Of a stretch of DNA of 64,000 bases, positions 12,291 to 23,340 are shown one piece after another (position 1 is the first letter of the stretch; the number at the start of each line of letters is the position of its first letter). The notes under the pieces were generated by a model that had not been told where the DNA came from, ran no database searches, and saw only the letters and a list, made by a program, of their open reading frames with translations. Source of the DNA: Atrichornis clamosus. Taxonomy: Eukaryota > Chordata > Aves > Passeriformes > Menuridae. Both the position numbers and the translations under genes were made by a program. The stretch is taken from contig WBMZ01011445.1 of the NCBI GenBank assembly GCA_013400975.1, positions 1 through 64,000 on the forward strand, written 5' to 3'.

Positions 12291-12619
12291 TTTAGGTTAA
12301 GTTTATGCTTAATGAGATGTTTGGTTTGAGCCTGAGTCTTTCCCCCAAGAGTTTTTTCCAGCCTTTGAATTGTTGTGGGATTTCTTCCAACTCCTTCCAG
12401 TCAGTCGGTGGCTGGCAATATTGAACACAGAGTTGAATGTAATGGCACAGAGTTTTACACGGGGACTCTTAGCTCCCTGCTTCATAGCACATGTCTGTAT
12501 GTGCACAGCTTTTATAACTGTGCAAATTCATATCTCTCTCCCATCTGGTCTCCTCTCCACTATACCTTGAAACTCTATCAGCAATACTGATGGCCAGGAC
12601 ATATACATTCCAATAAATC

Positions 12620-12681
12620 CTTTGTTTTCCTTTTTTTTTTCCTCTCTTTTTTTTTGTCTTTTTTTTTTTTCTTTTGGGTTN
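12620..12681 (+). repeat. Poly-T/pyrimidine tract ending at an undetermined base
   Basis: Several T runs of 8 to 13 bases are broken by C, followed by an N at 12681. The N is in a sequencing-unfriendly homopolymer region. Unlike the N at 35583, no duplicated sequence flanks it. Confidence 0.85.
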
Positions 12682-12714
12682 CTTGTGGATTGTTTGGGCA
12701 ATTTTGTAATTTTG

Positions 12715-13050
12715 TGCTCAGCTTTCTAATATCTCCAGGTCATTTGATATCATGTATCTGCTGTCTCCTGTTTGCATTCCTTCCTGGTTTAGTATCATCA
12801 GCACATTTCACTATTTTGCTGTTTACCTCTACTTTGAGATTACCATGGAGATATTAAATAGAACAATGTCTGTCAAAAGTCCCTGACATGACCCACAAGA
12901 CATTTCTAAAAGCTGCAACAATTGATCATTGCTCTTTGTTTACATTCTTTCTCCCATTTTAGTCTACACAGCAGTGTTCCCAGCCAAAACAATTGAAGTT
13001 CTTTCTCTCAACATGAATACCTGAAACAGTGTCAAATGACATATTCAGTG
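12715..13050 (-). mobile_element. Old CR1 LINE fragment, reverse-transcriptase region
   Basis: Read on the + strand, the order of short matches follows the reverse complement of the CR1 ORF2 region: a CTCCAGGTCATTTG segment, then TTAGTATCATCAGCACA, then GAGATATTAAATAGAACA, then a CCTGACATGACCC segment, and near 13030 CAGTGTCAAATG. Many substitutions and indels destroy the frame, so it is long dead. Assignment is to remembered CR1 consensus; the edges are uncertain. Confidence 0.6.
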
Positions 13051-13354
13051 CTTCGTACAGGCACTCACACCCTGCTGTGTATATCTCAGTTCACTCACTA
13101 AGCATACTGCCTTGCTTGCTGAGTGCCAGCTTGGGGCATCCTGATCATTGCCTACAGTCTTGGTCCCCAAATATGTATTATACAGAATTGATAATATTGC
13201 ATGAAAGGCACATTTAATATGTGTTACCTTTTACAAGACCATACCACTTGCTGTTCCTGATACTAATTGCCTCAGTGTTTCCTTGGGATTCGTTGGATGA
13301 CTTAGTTGTATGAAATAAACAGAACTTGGCCTAAAATATTAAAGACATTGTCCT

Positions 13355-14285
13355 TAATTTATGACCTTTGAGGTCAGAAAGGACCATTAACTATCCTGTC
13401 TAGCCTCTTTTGTGTCACAGTCATTACCCCACATACGGAGCCCCAAAATTTCTGCTTGGCTGACACGTGTTTTCCAGAAAGGGATTCAATTTTGATATGT
13501 ACACAATCGCTTTCCTGGGCAGTTTGTTTCAGCAGTTCATCACACTTACTGCTACAATTCCAAGCCTCAATGCTTGCTTAAATTTACTTGGCTTACATTT
13601 CCACCCACTGATTCTTGTAATACATTCATCTGATGCAAGACACTTTTTTTCTTGTTGTGAAGGTAATTATATGCTGTAATCCAGTCATCTCATTTTGGTA
13701 AGGGAAACAAAACGTACTTTCCAATCTCCAAGTGGTTCTTATGCCTTTTCTCCTACCCTTTTTCAGATTTCTAGCATCCACTATGCTGCAACACACCTTA
13801 GCCATACAGCCAATTCATATGTCCCTGCTAATTTGTTCAAAGAGGATGTTATTCCTCTTCCACACCATCAGATTTAGTCCTGTGTCCAATTGCTTCCCCA
13901 CAATGATATCACAGACTTTTCAAGCACCACCCTCGGGATATGATTTCTATTGCATCAATACAGACACCATTAGTGCATGATTTTAAATGCATCTTTTCTG
14001 CAGAGGTCCTGCTCCCTGAATTTGGACTGCTCCATCTTCACAATTTATTTATCATTCCACCAATTTTAATTTTCTCCCCTAATTTACTAAGCATTGTTTT
14101 ACTAGGGATGTACTTGTCTCTCAGCGATTAAGGACAGTTCTGTGGCCTGCCAAGCGTAACACCTATTTCTGCAAACTGACTCCACAGCTTTCGCTCGGAG
14201 CTGACAGCTGCTTTTTGACACCTATCAGTTAGTCAGTTCTTAATCCACTCAGCAGTCACTCAATACATATTGTACAGCACTCATT
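13355..14285 (-). mobile_element. Old CR1 LINE, 3' region and degraded upstream part
   Basis: The left part (13360-13670) matches the antisense of an old CR1 3' region: GAGGTCAGAAAGGACCATTA, then TGTCTAGCCTC, then CCAGAAAGGGATTCAA, GGGCAGTTTGTTTCAGCAG, and a CCACCCACTGATTCTTGTAA segment. The right end (14210-14285) resembles antisense reverse-transcriptase sequence, with ATCAGTTAGTCAGTTCTTAA. The middle is too degraded to follow. Because the fragment at 12.7-13.05 kb is from a more 5' part of the element, the two are probably separate insertions or a rearranged pair. Confidence 0.55.
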
Positions 14286-14579
14286 TTTATTAAGCTTAAA
14301 CAGAGAAGGCAAACAAGTGTATTTGAATGCTGTAAAAGTGGACTTAGAACTTAAATCCTGGAAAGTGTTAAAAAGCCTAATCCCCACTGGTGCCTAAACA
14401 CTTATAAGCATGCAGACTTACGTGACTCATTGTAGGTCCACAGTTATGAAATCTCATGCTTTGTATATTTTTCTGTTGATATTAATTTCTCTTATCTGTG
14501 AAAGACAAAACTTATAGTGTTGGATGGACCACACATTGTCTTTTGCAGTCACACATACAGGGCTTTGCTTTTGTTTCTC

Positions 14580-14917
14580 TGCATCTCCACAGGTAACTAT
14601 TATTTTTCAAAAATAATTGGCAATGTCAGTATGAATCTGTTAGATAATGCTTGTCATATTATTGAGTGCAGATTATGCAGCTTTAGTGACTTTCATCCAT
14701 ATATTCTAAGTATTCCCTCAGCCGTTTCTATCAATAGGATTTATTTATTTGTGTCACAGTGTTTCTTTCTTGTTAATTGCTCCAAGTTATTTTATGTAAT
14801 TAAAGACAGATGGTAAAGCAAAGTTCAGTATCTCATCCATTTGTTAATCGATGGCTTATGCAGCTCTATAAATGTAGCAGGGATGTTATGATTTTGTGTG
14901 CTGTGCTTTAAATTAAA
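14580..14917. promoter_or_regulatory. Candidate conserved noncoding block
   Basis: This AT-rich unique sequence lies between old CR1 and a palindromic repeat. It holds several TAAT/ATTA cores, an ATCGAT, and TATAAAT-like segments, with no sustained frame. It resembles vertebrate conserved noncoding elements in texture only; comparative evidence is missing. Confidence 0.2.
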
Positions 14918-14990
14918 TACTGGGACCAATTCCGAGTTACGCTGAGGCCAATGACAAAAGCTGCCATTGACCAGGATCTCGCAGTGGGAG
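14918..14990 (+). repeat. Degenerate palindromic amniote repeat
   Basis: The sequence runs TGGGACCAATTCCGAGTTAC, then GGCCAATGACAAAAGC, TGCCATTGACC and AGGATCTC. It matches a widely scattered amniote repeat built around CCAATG/CATTGA inverted arms. I recognise the pattern but do not recall its database name. It is short and mutated. Confidence 0.45.
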
Positions 14991-15960
14991 ACCATGGATG
15001 AGGAAAGCTGTGAGCCAGCTCAGTGTGGTGTTTACACTTTATAGAGGCACACAGCTCACTCGCTCCTACACCCAGGCCTCACCATGGACCTTTGCATCAA
15101 CAGCTTCCACAACATGTCAGGGGCAAATGAGCAGCCAGGTCAGGGCGTTGATGAAGAGGTTTATGGAAACCCGTCACTGGTTTCAGCATTCTTTGGGTTT
15201 ATTCTATTTTGGGGGAATTTTTTTTTTTCCATATGCAAGGGAGAAAAACATCTGTTTTCATTAAGGACATCTTGTTCTTCAGATTAGAGGAAATAACCAG
15301 AAAAGGAATAACAAACAAAAGTCTCCAGAGGGGAAAGAAGCCCGCCACGTGCTCCCTTGGGCAGCCATCTTGAATTGATCCAGAGCACTGACAGCCTGGG
15401 AGCAGTCCAGCCAGATCCCAGATCCCAGCGCGGATTCCTCGCTGCCACACAGTCCACGCACCACTTGCTTCACACCCAACCTGTTCTTGGGCTTATTTTA
15501 CCCCAGCTATCTTTTCTCTCCAGATGAATCTGGAGAGTGTTCTCCTCACCCTGCTGGCTGTAGCATACTGTGTTATTTTGATGCCCTTATCCTTGCTCTT
15601 TCCTAAAGACAGGATTCATGGCATTCTTGCTGGTTTGCCTGTCTGTACCCTGTGCTCCCACCCTGGGCGAGTACCCTCTGCACAGGAGCTAGCAGCAGCA
15701 ACGGATTTCTAACCAACTTAGTCCAACAAGCAATTTGGCTTTATCTGTTTTGACTCAGTACTAGACTGCTCCTATTGTTTCTCACATTCTTGCATTTCCA
15801 CCACAGTATGTGACTGACAGAAAAGCAATTCCTCAATTAGACTACAAGGGGTGTGCTGGGAATCGCAAGTCAGCCTAAGGATTTATGTGTTAGACCAAAT
15901 TATCGTAACTGACACAACACTTCCAGCAAATGAGTTTGGAAATACCAGAATCTCGTCCAT

Positions 15961-16018
15961 CCCCGCACCACCACCACCACCCCCCACTCCCCGCCACCTC
16001 CATCCCCCCTTCCTTCCT
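15961..16018 (+). repeat. C-rich / CCA low-complexity tract
   Basis: Runs of CCA are followed by C runs of four to six bases. It is low-complexity DNA that gives artificial proline- or glycine-rich frames on either strand. Confidence 0.8.
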
Positions 16019-16504
16019 TGGGAAAGCCAAATTAGAGAGAATAAGGATTTCTCATCTCTACCATGAGTCATGCTCACATTGAGCACATGACTGGTGAGGT
16101 CAGCGACAAGGGTTACTGGGCTTCAACTACAGAAAAAATGGATTTTTCTGAAAGGTATCACAGTCAGAGCAACATGAAAGAAGTAGAGAAATGCAGAAGC
16201 CATCAAGGCCCCTAAACCAGAGGTGAAGGGGATGCGCAGATGGACCCATTCTTCTCAGAAGAATGAGCAGAGACAGGGATGCTTTGCCTTTTTATTCATA
16301 TAATCTTTTGGCCCTTAATATAAGCTTTTATTTCCCCACCATGAATGTTCACCAAAACAACAAATTCACCTATTTTACTCAGCCTAGGATGGGATTTTTT
16401 AAGACGTTAGCGCCACTTATTCTCCAGAACAAGCAGTGAGGCATATTTGAAAATAACTGAGTAATTTCTGCCAAGCAGGTGTCATGCATAAATCCTATTT
16501 GAAA

Positions 16505-16612
16505 TTCAGATGTTGAACTTTAAGCACATGCTTAAGTCCTGATAAAGACAATGCAATTTAAACAAAGAGTAATTCAGCATGTGCTTGGTTGAGTGCTTTA
16601 ATCAGGTCACAA
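16505..16612 (+). repeat. Degenerate palindromic amniote repeat (AAGCACATGCTTAAG type)
   Basis: AACTTTAAGCACATGCTTAA, itself nearly palindromic, is followed by AGTCCTGATAAAGACAATG, a second GCATGTGCTTGG segment and GAGTGCTTTAATCAGG. The ordered segments fit an ancient amniote repeat I recognise by pattern from turtle and bird DNA. The name was not recalled and the boundaries are approximate. Confidence 0.5.
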
Positions 16613-16849
16613 CTGATGAAGGATTACCCACAGTAGCGGTCCAGGCATGGATTGTAGGATGGCACTTAGACTGCTGAATCTGCTATAGAAAGTGCTTTTT
16701 TCCTTTTACTCATTTTACTTTTTCTTTTTTTGTGTGTGTTCCTGTAAAACAGGTTTCACCCTTCAGGAAACCATCTGTATTTGACATCTATTTGGCACAT
16801 TTTAACCTATTGTAAAAAAATGACAGTTGAAAATTCCAAACCACTTTAA

Positions 16850-17400
16850 CTACAGAGAAAAGAGTCTTCTAACATTTATGCTGAAACAGAACTTTAAGTT
16901 TTAAAGGTTGATAGTTCTTTTTTTTCTGTCTTTATTTTATTGTTAAATGCTAAAGCATCAAGCAAACACACTTTACAGTCTATTGCATCGGGCTCTTTTT
17001 CAGTAGGTTGGCTCCTGCCAACAGCAGGTTCAGAACTGCCAGTTCTAATTAAAAACTTTATTTTAAAGATACATTTCACAGTTTATTCATGGCATCCTGA
17101 GAAATTTAAATTGCTGGATTGAGCAAATGGATACAGTTTCTTTTCTATTGATTTCCAAGTAATGGATCTAATTAATTGTTTCAGCAATTCATGATTGGTG
17201 TACTATGGCTGTTGAAATCAATTTCTTCTTTTAGACAAGTCACCTTGAGTGGACTCCCCAAGATGTGCCTATTTCTTTGAACAGGGTTTAGCTACATTTT
17301 TTTTCCATTTGTAATTTTGTATTGCATCAGTCTAAAAATGGCCAAAGATCATTCTCACCTCAAGAATTTCAGTGACAAATCCTTTTAGTAGTCTCAGTTG
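16850..17400. promoter_or_regulatory. Candidate conserved noncoding block
   Basis: This repeat-free AT-rich stretch contains TTGGCTCCTGCCAA at 17008-17021, a palindromic nuclear-factor-I-like pair with a 4-base spacer (the usual spacing is 5). It also has several TAATTA/TTAATT homeodomain cores (near 17047 and 17170) and a GGTTCAGAACTGCC segment. No long frame is present. The idea of an enhancer is inference from texture; conservation must be tested. Confidence 0.25.
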
Positions 17401-17994
17401 TAATGGAAGACAATTGCCATCATAAACTCTGTATAAGTGGCATTGTGAAATCTGTGATTTATAAGCATATTGCATAGTAGAAAATATTTTGATAACCCAT
17501 GCTTTTCCCTGCTGTGTCCAGCTCTCTGGCTGCAGAAAAATACATAAGTGAAACAGATTTCTGCCTTCTAGATTTAGTGGGAAAATAGCGCCTTCAAGAG
17601 CTGAGCACCAGATTCAGAAATGCCACACCTATGGGTGGCTAAATCTTACTTTAGCTTATTTCTCTGCCACCTAAGGGACACATTGAATTGAGTTACAAAG
17701 GAGAAAAATGTAGCTTAGGCTTCTGACTCATCATGGTTTTACAATTATTAATCAAATGCACAGTATATATTCTACTTCTATGACTACCACTTGTTATCTT
17801 GTATCCTTTTTAATCTTTTCAAATTAAATATATAAATGGTGTGTTCTAATAAGTGATGAAATAATATATCATACCTTTATTTTATAACTTGTTGATCATT
17901 AGCCACTGTAGAGCATATTACCAGCAGCAAATCCTCTACATGACTTGTACACTGACAGTATCACATCAGGAAAAATCATTGCAATTCACTAGAG

Positions 17995-18085
17995 CCCTAT
18001 CTGCATTCTCACGATGATATAAATACATCTCAGTCACTTAGTGAAGTCAGAGGTTTGCATTTACCGACAGGTTTTTAAGCATAAC
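17995..18085 (+). repeat. Degenerate palindromic amniote repeat
   Basis: Ordered segments TTCTCACGATGATATAAAT, then TCAGTCACTTAGTGAAGTCA and TGCATTTACCGACAGG fit the same ancient repeat group as the copies at 20.4, 20.7 and 33.0 kb, whose core is CACTGAAGTCAATG-like. It is heavily mutated. Confidence 0.4.
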
Positions 18086-19479
18086 ATAGGCTAGAGATTC
18101 CTTAAGGGTTTCAGACTGCAGGCAGCATCTTCCTAAGTTTTGTCATTGAGATTCACCCCTGCTTTCTGATCACACAGAAGAAGCCTTCCGGTTTTGGTGG
18201 CTGAATAACAGCCCTGAGGCAAGTACAACTGTTAACATTTGAGAGTGCTTGCTAGGAAATATTTAATGCGTTTTTAGCTACTTTTAACACCATTAAGCTG
18301 TCGGGAAGAAAAAAAAAAACCAAAACACAAACAAACAGAAAAGCAGTCGATCCTATCTGATGAGCCAGCTCTTCCACAGACATCCAGCAGACACTCCGCG
18401 GGTCTTTGGTGGTCTACAGACCACAGCTTGAAATCCACTGCAATGCTTGAAATCTCACTCTTAGAGCAGCTGAAAGCTCTTCACACCTGTATTTTTCTTT
18501 TTACAGTAAGAGCTGGATCTGGCTTCAAATGCATGATAAAGAAAGATATATAATTTTGACTAAGAGACATTTAACTAAACCACCAATATATTCTCTTAAT
18601 TCAAAGCAGGAATAGGGGGAACATCTCCAAATCCAAAGAATGTATTATATCATCAACTTCTTGTTTTTAAGTGGTTCCAAATCATCAAAAAGATTGTGTA
18701 AGAGCAGCTGATTCCCAATATAGATATCCTTTTCTTGGGCACCAAGTCATGCCAAGGCCCCGGCTGAAATTTTACAAGCGTCTCAGATTGTACTTTAAAT
18801 AATAGTTATTAGTCATAAGGATTGGCTACCTTTCTTTTCTTTGAAAAGAAGCTATAAATGTATCATCATTTATTCATTTCTGAAATCATCACATTGTTCT
18901 CCAAAAGAGTTGGGTTAAATTTACAAAATTTAGAAGCATATGTTTTGGGACATGTGTTTAGGATGCCCTTACTCCTAAACTCAAATTTAAAAGAATGTGT
19001 CACATCCCAGTTGTGAATTCTATGAAGAGTATGTTCAGTCAGAAGTAAGCACTTTTATGCAAATTCCTGAAGGTGGGATTTCCTCCTCATTTAGGTAAAA
19101 CAATTTTTATCTTGAATAAAAATAATCCAATGATTGCTTTTATTCTTACATTGGTGTACCAATTCCAAGGTCCAGTCATTAACTAGGATTCGAAGTTAAT
19201 AAGTGCTGTATGAACAGGGTGGAAGGAAATTTACCCTGCCCCAAAGGGTTTGTAATGTAAGCTCCTAATTTAAAATTCATTAATTTTACACATCACCTTA
19301 CATAACAATCACAATGCCATAAAGGAGTGAACACATGCTTGTAATTAAAGCCATGGCAGTCTCATCCCATTGTATGAAAAATAGCTCTATCATAATGGTC
19401 CTGAGTTCGTGCCAGAATAGCAGCTAATCATGGGAGAAAGATGATCTAACACTTACAGAACATGAAAATAGAAATGAAA

Positions 19480-19640
19480 CATTCTGGTTCCAGCCTATTT
19501 TCTCTAGACTTGCTGGGTGATCTTGTGCGTGCTACTTAAGCTTTCCGCCCCTCAGTTTACCCATGTGCAGAACAGCAATAACAGTATTTATCTGACTCAG
19601 AAATGTTTTGTAAGAATAAATTCATAAATCATTAAGTCTC
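19480..19640 (+). repeat. MIR-like SINE relic, sense
   Basis: Segments in MIR core order are TTCTGGTTCCAGCC, GACTTGCTGGGTGATCTTG, GCTACTTAAGCTTTC, CCCCTCAGTTTACCCATGTG, then an AACAGCAATAACAGTATTTA segment and an AAGAATAAATTCATAAATCA tail. The TGTGTGACCTTGGGCAAG-like and CCTCAGTTTCC-like cores are clear. This is the best MIR relic in the window. Confidence 0.65.
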
Positions 19641-20399
19641 TTACGCACTCTCAACACGCTTTCTACACGGCACCCGTTATAGGCACTCTCGAGAAGCACA
19701 CATGAACTACTGATTTTAGCCCCATAATGCTTCTAAAAAGTTGAGTTCAGGGAATGTGTAGCAGGAGCAAACAGATCTATCATGGTCAAATCCTTTCTAT
19801 TCCTGTGCTGTTTGCATTTCACTTCTAACATGTAATAAGCATAAAGTTAATCAAATTCATTCAGTCATTTCTTGGTTTATAGCAGTTTAGCAAATATATG
19901 TTCAGAAACTCAGACTAAGATTTTCTACGTAAAACTTGTGGAGCAACTCTGGTTCTTAATCTGTATACTGTTTTCATAAGAAACGTCAAATCCTTTGGAA
20001 ATGAAAAAGATCACAATAATGCCTTACAAGGAGAGAAATTCTAGTAAATGCTGCTTTGGATAACTTTTCATCTTAAAAGAATGCAGGAATATTGCTCAGT
20101 AGTCACAGCATCACTGTGTGCTTGTACCTAGCAGGAAATGCCAATACTAGATCATCAAGGTCAGTAGTCCCATTCATTAACAAAAACCATTCATGATATG
20201 AGAATGAATGAAGTGTCTTGAAAGTCAGCAGTCTCTGATTCTCTGTGCAAGTTTCACAGTTCAGGACAGAGCCAGTCTATCAGTGGCATACTTTCAGCAT
20301 GTGATCGTCTGTAAAGTCACGTCCCAATAGAGATAATGAGGTCCCATTCATTTTTTGCCAAAGAAGTGCAGCAATTTAAGCCTGACTCTCTTCTGCTGG

Positions 20400-20490
20400 A
20401 AAACTTAAGTGTTTGAAATGTGGACATGATCCTACCTTCACTGAAGTCAATGACAAGAACCACCTGATTTCAATGGAGCAGCAGCAGACT
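20400..20490 (+). repeat. Degenerate palindromic amniote repeat
   Basis: TTCACTGAAGTCAATGACAA is followed by GATTTCAATGGAGCAGC, forming loose inverted arms. It is the same ancient repeat pattern as at 14.9, 18.0, 20.7 and 33.0 kb. Confidence 0.45.
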
Positions 20491-20739
20491 TTTTGTAATG
20501 CAGAGATCACATTAAATTCATTTATCCTTCTCTCACAGAGTGAAAAGCAGGTCATGGGTCTGATGTTTGCAGCAATAATGAGGAGGCTTTAGAAACTAAA
20601 TGGGATGTAGCTGATTATTTTAGCACAAATTGAACTGAAGTACTAATGACTTACCAAGCATTTTTCTTATCTGTTGCACAACCAGCACATGATGATGTCC
20701 AGAAATAGTGTAACATCATACTTAGTTCAGTAAAAGGCT

Positions 20740-20848
20740 CAAGGGCTGATACTCTGTTCACTCTCACTGACATAAATCAGGAGGCAACCTCACTAAAGTA
20801 TTTGAATTACATAAGACTAAAATTAGTGAGAGTTAGACCTGAAAAGGA
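20740..20848 (+). repeat. Degenerate palindromic amniote repeat
   Basis: CACTGACATAAATCAGGAGG, then CTCACTAAAGTATTTGAATT, then AAAATTAGTGAGAGTTAGAC read in the expected order for the palindromic amniote repeat. The outer CTCACTGACATAAAT and AAAATTAGTGAG segments are rough inverted arms. Confidence 0.5.
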
Positions 20849-21616
20849 CCTCTCCAAGTAGTGAAAGGGAAGGTGTCACCTGCCTCCAGCACTGTCCATC
20901 TGAGTCAAGGACCACCCCAGCCTGCTGTGCTTGTGGAGGGCCTGGCCCCAGCAGGGACCTCAGCAGTCCTTCTGTCACAGTCTGTGGTAGCTTTGCTCAG
21001 GACAAAAAAGAGGTTTGAGACCAGAGATAAACTGAGCAGATGGAGCCACCCTGAAGGAAGCCACAGGGAAGATCAAGTACTTGACTTTTACTGTGGCACC
21101 AACTCACCTTGGTCAGACCCAGGCCAAGGTATGGGGCTGCTCTGAGGCAGTTTGTCTGGCCAAAGGGCTGACACACGGATTGCCGTGAATATCCTGGATA
21201 TATGGTCTTCTTTTGACACTTGTCCTATGTCCCTGATAAACACAGCTGCCCCCAGCAGAGAGGCCTTGTCTGCTTCTGACATTGGCTCCTATTTCTTTGT
21301 GTTCAGTGCAGGGTATTCAGACAATTCCTTCTCCAATGTTTTAACACCATTTACTCACATACATTATTCAAGCCTTGGTGAAAATGCAAATTTCTTGCTC
21401 CAGTATTCAGCTCCACTCCTTCTTAGCCATGTCACATTGCCCACTACAACAGCGATGTGCTCTGTGCACTGCCCTGCCGTGGCCCCCTTCTTGCTCACCA
21501 AGATCCCACCCCCCATTGCAGGGCACAACCACGAGTCCCCAGCTTGTCCAGAGGGGATCACAATCCCTCATAACATCCTGCTGGGAGCAGCAGCAGGACA
21601 CACAGTAAGGCTATAG
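20843..21616 (+). other. GC-richer block with a nearly open frame, unrecognised
   Basis: One forward frame is open from after a TGA at 20840-20842 to a TAG at 21614-21616, interrupted only by a TGA at 21143-21145. With about 258 codons and even base use, about 12 stops would be expected. There is no good ATG near the start and no recognised domain. Other frames on both strands are also fairly open across 21.36-21.60 kb, so base composition may explain it. It could be a decayed mobile-element reading frame, a broken retrocopy, or chance. No function is assigned. Confidence 0.25.
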
Positions 21617-22454
21617 GTGACCATACAAGATCCCTTCAGGGACACCATCTGGCAGTAAGTCAGGGAGCATTGTTCTAACACCAAGAACCAAAAACTGACC
21701 TTTGAGCAAGACCCTGAGTCTGACAGAGCCATGCTCTGGCCTATTGAACAGTTGTTTCTACATTCTGAGCTCAGAGAGGCACTGAAAGTATCACCATATA
21801 TCCCCCTTACATCTTTTTAAACAAATCCAGTATCATGTTCTAGCAAGACAGCCACAGTACTTCAACACAGTAGCATGTTCCTCAGGAGATCCTTAACTCA
21901 TTCTTCCCCTTATGCACAGCAAACACTTACACTTCTATAGCTGTGGGCACCCTCTTTTATGTACAAAAAGCTAAAACTAGGATTAATAGTTCCTGTGCAG
22001 AAATTTAGCATTCATTATAATGAACAACTCTGGCTTATAAAGTTAAGGGGTCTTTTACTTCATGAATAAACTGTTCACCAGCATTATATCTTTAAGCAGT
22101 ACATTAGCTATTTTATAATTATCTGCAAGTCAGCATCCTAGATGGCTCAGAAAAATTAGCTAAATTGAAGACTTAAACTAAATCAATGCTCTGCAGAACT
22201 GTAGCCTTATTTTTGAATGCCAAGCCACACTAGAGAAAAGTTTGTTAGAAAGCAAAGAGAATGTTATTTTTCAACTAGAACATGTGTGTGCGTACAAAGG
22301 AAAACATTATTCACAGCTAAACTTACCCATGAAGTACAAATACAGAAGTTTATGAATGCTGAAAATCTTGTGTAAGACTTTAGATTAGGAACAAAAAACT
22401 TTACATTTTTCTATAATACCTCACACCTGAGCAGTTTTAATTACATTACAACAA

Positions 22455-22556
22455 TTAAATATCTGATATCATCACTGTGAGATAGGTCTTCATTTACAGA
22501 TGGGTAAACTGAGACTGAAAGTGGTTCTTTGTGCCAATTTGTGCCTTACCCAATCA
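22455..22556 (-). repeat. MIR-like SINE relic, antisense
   Basis: CACTGTGAGATAGGTCTTCA, then TTTACAGATGGGTAAACTGA, then GACTGAAAGTGG and a GTGCCTTACCC segment follow the reverse complement of the MIR core (TTTTACAGATGAGGAAACTGAG type). The match is clear in the middle and fades at both ends. Confidence 0.6.
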
Positions 22557-23280
22557 ATCAAAGAACAAAACAGCACAGAACTTATGATGTCCTGGCTTCC
22601 ACTTCACTGGTCAAACTTTTACCAGATCACATCTCATGCCAATAGGACCTCATGCTAACAACCTCATTGTATTTGAGAGTGGGACCCAGAGTTTTCAACT
22701 CCATTATTGCAGTAACACTTCATCACTTGTATTCCTGTCTATTAGTTTAGCATATACAACTATTTTTACAGCCAAACAAAATAAGTTTAGGAATTCACAT
22801 ATTTTTATTTTAATTATTAATTATATTGTTTTCCAAGAACCTCATTTAAAATACCATTGAAAGTCTTTTTCTCATTTGTCAAAAGCCCCAGTAAATTTAT
22901 TCCCCTTTTATGTGGTACTGAATTATTTACTCTTCATTTTCTACATAGAACAAGCCCTGACTTGTTACTAGATGGCAGACATGACATGTTCAAATCCCAG
23001 AAACCTGCTTATTTGACTTCATAGGTCTTTTGAGGGTTTGGCTTTTTTCCTGATCTTGCACATGTGAGCTCCATCTTTCTGCGAATGCATCAGCCAGCCT
23101 GCCTGAGCTAGTCACAGACGGGATTAGTAAAATCAGGCATCTGTAGATGTTAGGCTACCAAAAATGAATACCAGTGCTACATTTTAGGGACTTTCATTTG
23201 GTGAAGGACTGTGGCACTTGGCAAGACAGAGGGAGCTGGGATACTCCCGCACAATAACTTATCTGCATGAAAAGGAATGG

Positions 23281-23340
23281 CAGGGTTTATAGGAGTTAGC
23301 AGGGTTTATAGGAGTTAGCAGGGTTTTTAGGAGTTAGCAG
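23281..23340 (+). repeat. 19-bp minisatellite, three copies
   Basis: The unit CAGGGTTTATAGGAGTTAG occurs at 23281-23299 and 23300-23318, and with one A-to-T change at 23319-23337, followed by CAGCAGC. The near-identity suggests a recent local expansion. Confidence 0.95.

Larger units (their letters stand above)
3301..12714. other. AT-rich noncoding stretch, no gene supported
   Basis: After the island the sequence is AT-rich and all six frames are broken by frequent stops. The longest frames are about 100 codons and none was recognised. Contents I can name are a MIR-like relic near 3.8 kb, a short minisatellite at 9671-9710, A/C-rich low-complexity DNA at 5400-5470, a TATA-like site at 12250, and a T-rich tract running into one undetermined base at 12681. 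It is probably intronic. Confidence 0.6.

Noticed and set aside
15084..15287. Short forward frame with a good start context (ACCATGG) and a CAG|GTCAGG donor-like site
   Set aside because: The protein is unrecognised, the frame runs through a T-homopolymer, and no acceptor or upstream promoter supports an exon.
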